NCBI GenBank assembly: GCA_021464245.1
Contig: JADCRB010000057.1
Coordinates: 1,737,859-1,801,858, forward strand
Length of the DNA stretch: 64,000 bases
DNA from: Carallia brachiata
Lineage: Eukaryota; Streptophyta; Magnoliopsida; Malpighiales; Rhizophoraceae
Direction: 5' to 3'
Shown: positions 1-10,928 of the stretch, one piece after another
Layout of the letters: every line of letters starts with the position of its first letter
Numbering within the stretch: the stretch's first letter is position 1
Translations under genes and position numbers: made by a program
Notes under the pieces: model-generated
What the model was told of the DNA's origin: nothing
Database searches by the model: none
What the model saw: only the letters and a program-made list of their open reading frames with translations

Positions 1-254
1 AAAGTGACATAGTTAAGAGCAGTACCAAACATGGTGCTTGGGCCCTCAATATGAAGTCCCCAGCCACCATCTCTATTCTGCGACAAAATAAAACATACTT
101 CTGTGAACGTTATGTTATCCTCATATTAATCCCAAAATCACAGTTGCCCAAGTTATAATATGGCATTCTGAAAATGATTTTGTTTCATTCCAGCATGATT
201 TGAGCATTTCATATGAGAAATCTACTTATCATATGAAACATACAACTCTTATTG

Positions 255-287
<33 letters not shown>

Positions 288-1841
288 ATGTTTGTTTGAA
301 AATTTTGAAGAATCAAACCCAAACCTCTGTGATATTAGATTTTGACTTTGGAAGGTTTAAAAAAAGTGCAAGCAGGGCTATACGCTTACCTGATGATTAT
401 ACAAATATCTACACATCTCACTCTTATGTTCTTTTGACAATGCAGTATTTAAAGCTCCTGTAATAGATAGAGTAATGACCTGATGCAATTTAAAAGCATA
501 ATCAAATTACAAATTAGAAAATAGGAAGATCACTATCTAACGGCTGAATCCTTACCAGACCCGGCAGAAGAAACATGGGACCCCCATAATCCCCAGGCCA
601 ATGACCATCATGTGCCTGGATCGTCGAATAAAAATTAATTGCCCTCCGTAAAGTAGTTGTTACAGCATCTTCTGTTACACTTCCATAATCTTCAACTTTT
701 ATTTGTGGCAGATTCAGACACTTATTCTCCTTTGCAAACTATGCTTCAGGACAAGGAATAAGAATAAAAAAGCAGCAAAAGGGAGTCTAATGCAACATTA
801 ATTTTCATTTAATCTCTATGAAGATGACGACAACGATGACACATAATGCATTGAAATAGTAAAGTGATCACAATCCAAAAAGTTTAGTCTTTTGTTTAAT
901 TGGATGGAAAGCATTATATTACATTGTACCGTCACTTGGAAAGAACAAATTATTTATACCAATTTGTATTTGATTCTTTCATTTCCCTCAATGCTCCGTG
1001 GTGGCATACATACTGCTTGAAATTTCCCAAAACCACCCCATCAGAGTAATTGCACTAGTCATGGTGCACAAACATTATTACCTTGCCTATATAATTTGTT
1101 TCTCCAAGAATAAATGGCCATAATTTCATCAATAAACATGGGGGAAAAAAGGGTCTCAGCATTCAGAATATTTCATAAAGCAAGAATTCCATTAATGCAG
1201 AAACAAAAATGGATTAATTCAAGCTGCATATAACCTACACACAAAGCACACATATTTATGAGAGGACAGACAATTATATGTCCTTTCTTTTATTTAGTTA
1301 TTATCGGCACATAAATGTACACCATATACCCTTTTGTACAGATTCCATAAAAAAAGATTAAATTTATATTCCCTATCGCCCTACAATATGATGACTCATC
1401 ACTACAACTTAAACCCAGAATAACAAGAACTGAACAGTCTTTAAAAAAAACAACAACAGTTCTTTTCAAGAAAAAATTGAATAATATATTTTTTTCAAGA
1501 AAAGAATCAAGAATTGAATAATTGTTTTCAAGATGACAAGCAATCAAGAATGTAACAATTATTTCAAGACAACAAGCAATCAAGAACTGGAAAACTATTT
1601 CAAGTATCTAACTTCTGGGTCAGACTTAGACCTGAATTCTCATCAGAAGATCAGAACTGTGGCGTTTCTCGAACCGATGATCTCGGAAATTCCGGCGAGC
1701 GTTTTCCACCTCCAAAAGCTCATCTGGGGCCTCAACCTCCGGACAAAACTCCCACAGCTGGCGCCCCACGTGATTGTTCAAACTCCTTAGCCATGGGCCA
1801 TGCTCACCAACAGTTTCTGCCCCTGCCTTAAGCCTCCACAT
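1..1841 (-). CDS. Oxidosqualene cyclase, 5' part (OSC-A, runs off left edge)
   Basis: These are the first exons of a triterpene cyclase that would fold 2,3-oxidosqualene at the ER or lipid-body membrane. Visible exons on the minus strand are 1841-1632 (70 codons, begins [12 protein letters not shown]), 738-556 (61 codons, with [17 protein letters not shown]), 479-390 (30 codons, ends RYLYNHQ) and 77-1 (partial, [18 protein letters not shown]). All junctions are GT-AG and exon sizes match the complete paralogue at 42206-48673 exactly. No stop or frameshift is visible. Conserved plant OSC text such as GRQLWEF and [10 protein letters not shown] confirms the family. Unlike the complete copy it keeps Phe in [10 protein letters not shown]. 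The catalytic half lies beyond the window, so whether it is functional cannot be judged. The start is the family-typical MWRLK. Confidence 0.9.
78..389 (-). other. Intron 3 of OSC-A, with a (CA)n microsatellite
   Basis: This intron separates the 90-bp exon 3 from exon 4. It carries a (CA)n run at about 256-285. The matching intron of the complete OSC holds a MITE at this place instead. Confidence 0.8.
739..1631 (-). other. Intron 1 of OSC-A
   Basis: The 893-bp intron between exon 1 and exon 2 is nearly collinear with intron 1 of the complete OSC (47637-48463), the OSC-B fragment (27809-28732) and the OSC-D remnant (56835-57331). No other gene is seen in it. Confidence 0.8.
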
Positions 1842-2841
1842 TTGCTTTTTCTTTTTTTTCCAATGAGTCCAAACAATTCTAATAGAAGAATAAGATATCA
1901 AATGGGGTTGACTTAAAAAGATTGAGATCAGATAGTGGAATTGGTTTTACACTCAAATTTTCTTGCCAAATCAACAGAATTCCAACAACCCAGTTCTTTA
2001 AAACAACATAAAGAATGAACTTAATGAGATAAAAAGAGATTGAAAAGGCAAGAAATTTCGAGATTTGGGAAACACCCAAAAGTTTAAAATGGCGCAGAAA
2101 TCGAGTTTGATTCAGAAAGTTTCAAACTCTCTTGGGCAGTAGAGCTGTGGGGAACATGCCCTGAAAGTCGAATCAGGAAAATACAAACTTGGAGGATAAA
2201 AATAAGACAAAAAAACTCCAAATTTAGGGGAAGATATAAAAGAGAACAAAACGAATAGGGATGACTTTTTACGTTTTTATCCTTGCTTTAACCGTTGTGG
2301 ACTCGCGTCAAACTCACGCTAGCTTGTTTGCGTCAAAGTCACGCGCAATAAATTACCATCGTTTTTTTTTGCTATTTTGCCGTCCGTCAAAAGTCAAAAT
2401 AAATAACTGTCTTTTCAGATTTTAATTTTTTATCGTGCTTTTTGCTAATACAGAAAATTTTGTTGGTAATGATTATAAGATATGTGTGTGTAAGTAGTAG
2501 TATGTATCATTTATTATAAAAAATATATTAAATTTGAAAGAATAAATAAAAATAATAAAATATTAAACATGTTCTCGTAATCAAATTATTATTAATATAC
2601 AACTGGTAAGTTGTAAAGTACATGCTCAGGGTCCAAATTAAAATTCATGAACATTATGGTAAAAAACTTTCAGGAACATTTTTATCACACAACCATCGAT
2701 GTTTACATAAAATGTATGTATTAAAAAAAAATTTATTGGATTACTGGATTACTGGACAGTAACATTATGCCTGGAGTGCATGTCAAATGTGTTATATATT
2801 TCTAAGATTAAAATAATAAAAAAATGGATACACAACAATGT
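1842..2841 (-). promoter_or_regulatory. Upstream region of OSC-A
   Basis: This is the 5' flank of OSC-A. It is homologous to 57542-58150 (upstream of OSC-D) and to 48674-49157 (upstream of the complete OSC). A TATA-like stretch on the minus strand at about 2233-2240 is kept in the copies at about 49050 and 57910. If it is used, the leader before ATG would be about 350 nt or would contain an intron. That is inference from conservation only. Confidence 0.4.
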
Positions 2842-3146
2842 GGGATTATACTTGGTTCTAAATTTTTATAGATTTTTTTAATTTAATTCTAAAATTTTTA
2901 ATTATTTTAATTGAATTCTAAATTTTTTAGTTCTTTTACAAATTGGTACTTTGTTAATGAAAGTCAGTCAAATAATTAAAATTAACCATTGACTAAACAA
3001 AAATAACAGTTTGACTGACTTCTATTAACAGAAATATAAATTTATAAAAGAATTGAAAAATTTAAAATTCGATTGAAAAAATTGAAAGATTTAAAACTAA
3101 ATTGAAAAGACTGATAAAAATTTAAGACTAAAATGAGTATAATCCC
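2842..3146. mobile_element. MITE with GGGATTATAC terminal inverted repeats
   Basis: The left end begins GGGATTATACTTGGTTCTAA and the right end, read in reverse complement, begins GGGATTATACTCATTTTAGT. The ends form an imperfect inverted repeat of more than 25 bp around an AT-rich core without coding capacity. I could not define a clear target duplication. A related, more decayed element follows at about 3772-4080 and another lies at 46753-47181. Confidence 0.6.
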
Positions 3147-3771
3147 GATAAAGGAGGTATATTTAATTTTTTATTGGGAAGATGAATATAATTATACGTT
3201 AAACTTATGAATATAAAACTTGTATGTTTGTTCTTTTATTGTTATTTTTTTTAATAAATGTTTAAAACAGCTCTACAAAAGAGTAAATCATATTGAAATA
3301 GAAAATAAAAAATTTTGTACAACTTATATCTTTTGGCACTACTTTATTGATTATGAAAAAATATTGAATATGAATTTTTTAAATACTTGTGACCTGATTT
3401 ATGAAATTTTGAGCAAGAACAGTTTAGAAAGAAAAAGGGAGGCTAAGAAAAATATTGTTCGTTGTTAAAAAAATTCAGGCCAAATACAATAAATCCAAAT
3501 TTAATATATAAAAATTTGAACTCTTACATCGTGAAAATATATTAAAATTAAAAATAAATTATCAAATTATTAAATTAATTGCGTGTCTTTTTTATACTAT
3601 AAATTATATAGTTGTATAGTGATGCTTTTTATTATAATCTAATAGTTATTATATTTGAATTTTGAGATAACATTTACAGACTGCTTTCTTTAGGTATAAA
3701 AAGAAAATAATTTTTTCTATCATTTCTTTCATCACTTTTTTTCTTCTAACTTTTTTTATTTATCCAAACAA
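3147..3771. other. AT-rich spacer
   Basis: Very AT-rich sequence with only short open frames of biased composition (for example an 82-codon frame at 3220-3468 rich in Phe, Ile, Asn and Lys). I see no gene. Confidence 0.6.
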
Positions 3772-4080
3772 GGATCACAACTATTTTAGTTTTAAATATT
3801 TATAAATTTATTCAATTTAGTCCTAAATCTTTTAATTTTTTCAATCGAGTTCTAAAACTCTTAATTCTTTTACAAACTAGTACTTCCGTTAACGGAAGTC
3901 AATCAAAATGTTATCTCCATTTGGTCAATATTAATTTTAATGGTTTGATAAACTTTCATTAACAGAGTTTCAGTTTGTAAAAAAAAAATTAAAAGACTTA
4001 AGCACCAATTGAAAAATTGAAAGGTTTAAAATTAATTAAAAAAATTTATAAAAATTTAAGATCAAAATGGGTATAATTTC
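3772..4080. mobile_element. Degenerate MITE related to the element at 2842
   Basis: The left part (TTTTAGTTTTAAATATTTAT) and the right part (reverse complement TTTTGATCTTAAATTTTTAT) are imperfect inverted repeats. The internal motifs, such as TTAACGGAAGTCAATCAAA near the centre, resemble those of the 2842 element. No open frame. Confidence 0.45.
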
Positions 4081-5162
4081 CACCAATATGACACCATTGT
4101 CAGAAACTTTTACAATGGCAACTTGCATGGTACTGGAAGTGGGCTTACGATGTTGGACATGATTTTAAGTAGCTAGTAACAAAGCCCGAGAAGCCAGACT
4201 AGATCCATCTGAATTTTGCCCGAAATATTGTTGGGCTTCCGAAAGTACTTAGCATGGGTGGGCTAGCATAACAAGCCGACAACCTTACATAGCGGATACT
4301 GGGGGGTCTAGATAAAAAAAAAAAAAATAAAAATGCACCACCATTGTTTTGTCTGACGGCTTTTGAGGCGATTAGGGATCTTATGTTCCATTGTTTATTT
4401 CATGGCATATGAATTAGGGATGTTTGATTGATTTAATGAAAAATTTAGGGTTAATACAGACTTTAAGAAAGAAAGTAACATTTTGTCTCCGTTTTTTTAA
4501 GTAATAAATCTAGCTTAACATGACAAAAAGGGCCAAAAAAAAAAAAAGGCATGAGACCATGCTGACTATAATTGTTGGATTTATTTTTATCTTTTAGCCA
4601 AATTGAGTAGATGCAATCAAACTACCATATGAAATGGAAGCTAAATTTAGTAGTAATTTGGTATATTTACACATACTTATAAATTAACTTGAGCAAAGTC
4701 TGGATTTTAAATGCCAAATTGCTCTCCCAAATTTGGTGAGGGACTGATTGAGATTTGAGCTTAATCACAATACAATGTAGCTTGTCGACCCAATAGGCAA
4801 TAAAGCCCTAGACCCATCTACAGCTTTAGATATAAATTTTCGGGCTTCTGAATTGTGCTTGCAATGGTTATCTGCCAGCACTTTGAGGAGCAGTGACTTT
4901 CGCTAATCAAGATAGTGTGGTTGGCAAAATTCTGAATGGATATCTTAAAAAGGCAATGAAAAGCGACAAATGCCCCATTCTTCATCTATTAACTCTCATC
5001 AATAATGCCCTCGTTATCGCTTCCATTAATGTCTACGTGACATGTTTCATTCCATACACACTTAGGGAGGGAAAGAAGACTTGTTTTCTAATCTTTCCAA
5101 AAACAATCGCTACAAGAGAAGACATATTGTTGGCTTATCCCTTATTTATGACTTCTTCTATC

Positions 5163-5193
<31 letters not shown>

Positions 5194-5379
5194 CTGGAGA
5201 TAATAGTCTATAATTAAAGAGACATGTGAGTGAGAGAATTGAAATTCGAATCCAAATTTTTTAGTAATAAATACATAATTTCTACTGTTGTAGCATTATT
5301 ATGATTGACTACATGAAACGTGACAATAGCGCTGGCAATTAGTCAGTCTCTAATCCACTTTGATAGGCATTCACTGACA
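4081..5379. other. Spacer; part matches the region right of OSC-D
   Basis: Bases 4140-4400 resemble 58360-58517 joined to 59141-59200, the same spacer without the hAT-like MITE found there. A (TTA)n microsatellite lies at about 5163-5192. A 106-codon open frame at 4893-5213 has no recognisable domain and ends in the microsatellite, so I do not call it a gene. Confidence 0.5.
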
Positions 5380-7574
5380 TCATACAGCAAAAGGGTTGAA
5401 GTAAACTGTAGGAAGAAACCTAAGCGTCGGGGAAAAGTTAAGGAGAACGTTCCATTGATCCTTCAAGTTGACTTTATCCCTACCTCCATTAGGCTTCCAA
5501 TCAAAGCATTGAATCATAGCTCCTACAACAGTACTAACCGTGCCAAATGCCAGGGTCTTTCCAGGATATACTCTCCTTCCACCACCAAATGGAAGAAAAC
5601 TGCAGTTCATCAAGTCCATGTTAGCTTCAATTTCATGAGCTTTATTATCATTATTATTAGAAACCAAGAACCTCTCCGGACAGAATTCGTTAGGATTTTC
5701 CCAAACCTCTGGATCCCTCATGATAGCGTGAACGTTGATTATCACAAAAGTGTCCTTTGGTAAGTCAAAGCTTCCAAGCCTGCAGTTTTCGCGACATAAT
5801 CTTGGTATAAAAAAAGTTGGCGGATGCAATCTGAGCGTTTTCTTGACAACAGCATGCAAGTAAGGGAAGTTCGGAATGTCTGATTCTTCGATGATTCGGC
5901 CTGTCCCCACGACTGACTCTATCTCTTCCCTCACCTTCTTGAATATAGCAGGATGGTCTATAAGCTCAGCCATTGCCCATGTAATAGCGTCCGCAGAAGA
6001 ACTCGTGCCCGCAACAAAGAGGTCCTGGCACAACGATGATAAAATTAGTAATTAATGCTCATATAGTAAAAATTTTATTACTAAATAACGGATATATATA
6101 TACATATTTAGCTTAGAGGAGCATTATAGTCGATATATATTAGGAAAAAGGTAATTAATAAGAGCTGGATTTGAATTCCACATAATGTCTAATAAGCAAC
6201 TAATACCAACTTATTATGATAATAGTTTTTGGCACTTTATGTAGGTTCTATGTGCAACCACGTCTTATTAATTATGATACTATTCATCACATTACATATT
6301 AAAAAAAAAAATAAAATTTTTAATTTCACTCACATTTTTTTTATAGTATAACTCATTTATAATATTATAACACATAGTAAATTGGTTTACTTAAAATAAA
6401 AGTTGTCTAATATTATGAAAGAGTTACAAACCAAAAAAAAAAAAAAGAGAGTAAAAATAGCAATAAAATAAAAAAAAGGAGTGAAGCGACATTAGCAATA
6501 AAAATTTTAATGACTAGAATCTTAGAAATATTGTTTTGATGGCAAGTGACTCCAATTTGCAGATTGCCTACCAAATGTACATCATCCAATATATGCATGG
6601 AGTGGAGAGGAAGATGAGAATCAGGAGATATAGGAAGAATATACATACCGCAATGACTGCCTTAATATTTTTCCTTGTGATCTTAAACTCAGAATTCTCA
6701 TCCCTGTACAATTTTAAGAGATTATCCATCAAATCATTCTCCTCTGTTTCACTTTCCCCACTGCCTCTACTAGCCTTCGCCTCATGCTCTTGCAATATCT
6801 TTTCCAACAACTCATCAAACTTTCTATTCTGTTTGGCATACAACTAAGAACCCACTATTTTTAATGGACCACCAAAAGCATTAGCAATCGACAGCTTTGC
6901 ACGAACTTGAACAGACTTTTCGACCAACTTTCTACACTTGTCAGCTTCATTGTCTTCCCCGGAGCACCTTGTGCTCATCATCATCCTACATATACCATTG
7001 TTGGTTGTCCTCTTTAGCTCACTGGATAGCTCTATAATCTCATTTTTATAAGCTTTCTCCAATATCCTATGCAATAATTGCGCGAGTTCATCGCACATTG
7101 CAAGATCTTGATATCTGTTTCACGCCAAGCAATTCTGTCATGCAAAGCTTTCACATGGATCTCTAGCGATCTCCATATGGAGCAAGTAGAATCCCTGAGT
7201 TCCCAAATATAATTCCTTCCCCGGCTATGTTTTTTGGCCTGTCGGAGAAAATAATATTCCATGTTCTGTATATCTCGGTAGCGAGAGCGGTGGATGAGGC
7301 GATGAGGCACTCAAAGGCGCCAAAGCGGAGGCGGATGAGAGGGCCGTACTTGGAGGCGAGGTTTTGCAAGCTCTTCATGAAGTTTAAGCTGAAGTGGTGA
7401 AATATGACCGATGAGTGGAACCACTGGTGGACTTGGAGGGAAGCGGAGTTGTCTGCATGGATTTGTGGGTTTGATGAAGAGGAAGTGGAGGATGATGGTG
7501 GAGACGAGGGAGAGGAGGAGGAGGATCGCCGAGTAGCCTTGGAGGAGGGTATCAGTAAGGATGGTGGTGGCCAT
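5380..7574 (-). pseudogene. Cytochrome P450 pseudogene, CYP71 clan (CYP-A)
   Basis: Two-exon P450 of the CYP93/705/712-like group, paralogous to CYP-B. Exon 1 spans 7574-6649 and exon 2 spans 6024-5380. Exon 1 begins MATTILTDTLLQG with a membrane anchor and a proline hinge (FPPSPPVVPLIGH). It then carries a one-base insertion at about 7407, a damaged WxxxR region with stop and frameshift at about 7100-7165, and a TAG in place of Trp at about 6844 (GS*LYAK). A five-residue deletion follows (QNRKF for RLRDLNRKF). Exon 2 is an open frame, but the ExxR glutamate is Lys (VVKKTLRLHPP) and the heme-ligand Cys is Tyr (FGGGRRVYPG). The I-helix reads AGTSSSA. It cannot make a working P450. Confidence 0.92.
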
Positions 7575-9300
7575 GATTAATTAGCATGCACTGTCCCGCC
7601 TTCAACGCATTGTGGGCTGTACTAATGAGTAAAGAGTAAGCGTACAACTTCTTACAGTTTTGTTTCAGTATTTTTTTCGACTAAAATAGTGATTATTATT
7701 TTTAAAATTATAATTATTATTTTTAAAATGTAAAAATAATAAATATTTTAAAAATATTGATCATAATTCTAAAAATAATAGTCACTGCTTTATCTGAGAT
7801 AAATTTGAAGACAAAAATTACTGAGATATCAACTTCTTTTTTATAAATAAAATTGTTTATGTGCACCGAAAAAGTTGCTCAAAAGAGTGTTGGTATGAAA
7901 TAATTATTATAATTTGTGTAATTATAATTATAAAATATAAAATAAAAAAATAATAATTTTTTTGTTTTACATTAAAATGTGATTGCAAAAAATTATAAAT
8001 TTATTGTATTAGGATATTTTCTCAAATTATGTATTAGATGTTTATATATAGATGCTTGTTAATTTTATTTTCTTTTTTTTGAGTAAAATTAACTTATAAT
8101 CTAACACCGTTTAAATATTATTTTTAATTTTTTTATTCAAGTGAATCTCACTTATTGTGTGATATAAAATTATAAGTAAATTATACTCATTTAAAAAAAA
8201 AAGAGTCAAAATAAATATTCTCTTTATTTATATATAAAAAGCTTCCATACCTAGACCAAGTGTGATGTGCCGCTTCCTCAGATTTGGTTTGAGTCCTTAA
8301 GTCAGGGCTTCCCCAAATAAAATAAGAATTTAAGTATGAATATGGTATTAAATTTTAAATTTATTAATATTATTGTTAGATTTAGAGAGAAATTTACTTA
8401 AATTCAATACTATTCCAATTATAGTTTTATTGATACAAATGCCCAATATGCTCTACTTTCTTCTTCTTCTTGTTCTTTTTTATTCCCCCCTTTTTCGAGT
8501 TATTTTTCCCCTACTCGTAATTAATTTAGGCCCTATGTGTAGTTGGCAGTTTGGTGGTGTATTCAACAATTTGCTTGATACAAATGTTAGTTTTGAAAGA
8601 GTTAAAAGTTTTTTTTTGTTGGAAAGCTCGTATTTACACAATGATCATAACTTTTTATTTCTTATAAATTCCACTCTCATTTTTTTTAGTATTAGATTCA
8701 AAAAAAAGTTTTGAATCTTTAAAAATAATACAAATCATAGGATACACATTGTTTTTTTTTTTTAAAAAAAGACTACTTTCAAAAAAAAAATAATGGATAA
8801 GCGCCACATATACGAAATTTGGAACCATGTTTATTTCAATCTGTTCGCCCTTTTTTTTATTGCTTGTATTTGTTGTCAGAATTTCTTTAAGTTCGGCCCA
8901 ATGATAACACACAGTGCACGTAGATTGCAAAATATAGAATAAAACTAATAAGGAAAAAAAAAAAGAGTATCAGAAATGTTTTTTTTTTTTAAATTTTATC
9001 TGATTGCAATGAAATTTTAAATTTTTGTAGTTATAATGATATTTTTTACAATAAAAAATATGTTTTATTATTTTTTTGTTAATAAAATTATTACAATAGT
9101 TACAAAAGATGAAAAATTTTATTATAATAAGACAAAATTTCAGATAAAAAATTTCTATCTTGGATTCAAATAATAAATGGGCTCCATTTCAGAAAACAAA
9201 CTTCTTGGCACGACCTGCATCATCGTGAGAAGGTCAAACCCGTGCCGTTTTTGAAAACCATGACTTGATAATGAAAAAATGTCGGTGTTTTGAGTATATT
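7575..9300. other. AT-rich region upstream of CYP-A
   Basis: No gene recognised. A hairpin-forming AT-rich element lies at about 7675-7800 (arms TAGTGATTATTATTTTTAAA and its near complement). Bases 8540-8830 are a diverged trace of the spacer seen at 32860-33000 and 54090-54240. Long T and A runs occur around 8750-8990. Confidence 0.5.
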
Positions 9301-9309
9301 TATTTGGAG

Positions 9310-9445
9310 TGGTATTTTAATTAAAGTTGTGATTAATATTTTTAAAATAAAAATTAATATTTTTAAAATATTTATTATTTTTATATTTTAAAAATTATTA
9401 ATTTCATTTTAAAAATATTAATCATAGTTTTAATTAAAATATTAT
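9310..9445. mobile_element. Hairpin MITE-like element
   Basis: The left arm GTATTTTAATTAAAGTTGTG and the right arm (reverse complement of CATAGTTTTAATTAAAATAT) form a nearly perfect foldback. The middle is made of repeated ATTTTTAAAAT words. It has no coding capacity. Similar TTTTAAAAATAT arms recur around 7680-7800 and 60480-61040. Confidence 0.5.
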
Positions 9446-9489
9446 TCAGAACAAAAATGATCGAGACATGTATGTTTGCTCTTTAATAA

Positions 9490-9625
9490 TAGGGAAATTG
9501 GCCGAGCGTTTGTCAGCTCCTTTGGAGAAAAAGGAGCAGCGGTGGCAGGAAGAAGTAAAGACTAGGCGGAGTTCGAACTCTTAGGCACACGCCTTAGTGC
9601 TATCTGAGCAAAGCTTGATCCTTTA
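9490..9625 (-). mobile_element. Possible tRNA-derived SINE
   Basis: On the minus strand the stretch reads like RNA polymerase III boxes. There is a box-A-like TTGCTCAGATAGCACTAAGG and, about 25 nt later, a box-B-like GAGTTCGAACTC. I could not fold it into a full tRNA and the 3' end is unclear, so a SINE is more likely than a tRNA gene. Confidence 0.4.
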
Positions 9626-10928
9626 ATGCAAGCTATTAATTTACTAGTTGGCAACTTGCTGCGAATTTCCTTGACTTCTCTAATGTTTTCCTCCCTCCAA
9701 ATTAACTGATTTAGGTATAGGATATCTTAAAAAAAAAAATTTCTAATTAGCAACCTGCACTGTACTGGACATGGATTTATGATATTGGACATCCCTTCTC
9801 CCCAAAAGCTCCAGACGCTAGAAGTTTTGCCAGGAAAATTGTTGGGCTTCCGCAAAATAATTTGCTTCAGTACTTGCCGAAAAGGGGTCGCAAAAGCCCA
9901 ATTACAATAGCCCACTAGCCCACCGTAACTGCTTAAGCGCTTTCAGAGACTTTGCCATTGTATTGCAGTGGGTTTTATCGAGTTTTGCAGGTTTGTCATT
10001 GAAGAGGTCAGATTGGAGCCAGAAATCAACTTCTTCAAAAGAAGATTAAGGATCTGGTTGGTGCACAAGTGATGGAGGGAGAATGCAGCTGCTTTAATTC
10101 AGTTGGACTCCACTGAAACGGCGAAGCAGTTGCCATGAGATTCAGAAATCGAATTCTAGGCGTGGCTTCTCTCTCTCTCTCTGTTTTTTTTTTTTTTTTT
10201 TTTTCTTTTCCTCCTTTACGTGGGTTTTGAGAGATGACTTTTCTTTTTATGCGAATGTTGAAGAATAAAAATTGAGATATTTCAATGGGAAGATTTTGTG
10301 GGGTTTATGGATTGGTGGTGGTTATTGAGGAAATAACTTAAAATGAATGGAATGGAAACCACGTGAAGTCTTGGCTGGCTATTTATTTATCTGTTTACTT
10401 TGAGGAAAAGAAATGAGGACATAGGAATGGATTAGTGATTTTGAAAGTGCTAGGTATGGGATTAGATTAATTATGGAATATGCAAATAATAATAATAATA
10501 ATAATAAATAATCATAAACTTTTACCTATTTTTAAAAATATATCTTAAAATATTTTAAACTTTTATACAGTCATATATCTTTTAGTTTTGACGAAATACA
10601 GTCGATGTATGTATTTAATCGTTTGTTCTTTTTTCCATTAAAAAAAAATACATGTTTATCCTTCTCACTTTTTTTTTTTTTTAGGGTGCAGAAGGTAAAA
10701 TCATTCAATTGTACTAAAACAAGTATATAAATAACAACTAAACTTAAACCCACACCACCTTATATAAACAAAAGAAACGGCCATCTTATCATACAAGGGA
10801 AGTCCTCCACACCTGAAACCCAATAAACCCTACAGCACAACAAGTAGACCAACAGAACATACCTTATTATTCTTCTCACTTTAATTCCTCTTATATTTCT
10901 CTTCCCTATTTTTCTCCAAACAAAGTGC
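9626..10928. other. Spacer between the SINE-like element and CYP-B
   Basis: Bases 9740-9990 resemble the dispersed GGGCTTCC/TTTGCCAGGAAA spacer repeat also seen at 4140-4300 and 58380-58500. A CT/T tract lies at about 10170-10205 and an (AAT)n run at about 10488-10506. The last 150 bases hold the 3' flank of CYP-B. No gene seen. Confidence 0.45.

Noticed and set aside
200..463. 87-codon open frame on the plus strand
   Set aside because: It is created by a (CA)n microsatellite read as His-Thr and lies in an intron of OSC-A on the opposite strand.
5320..5763. 147-codon open frame on the plus strand
   Set aside because: Antisense to CYP-A exon 2. The equivalent antisense frame also appears over CYP-B exon 2 (10941-11309), as expected from shared coding bias.
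9490..9625. tRNA gene
   Set aside because: Box-like motifs are present but no cloverleaf with matching acceptor arms could be built. A SINE is the better reading.
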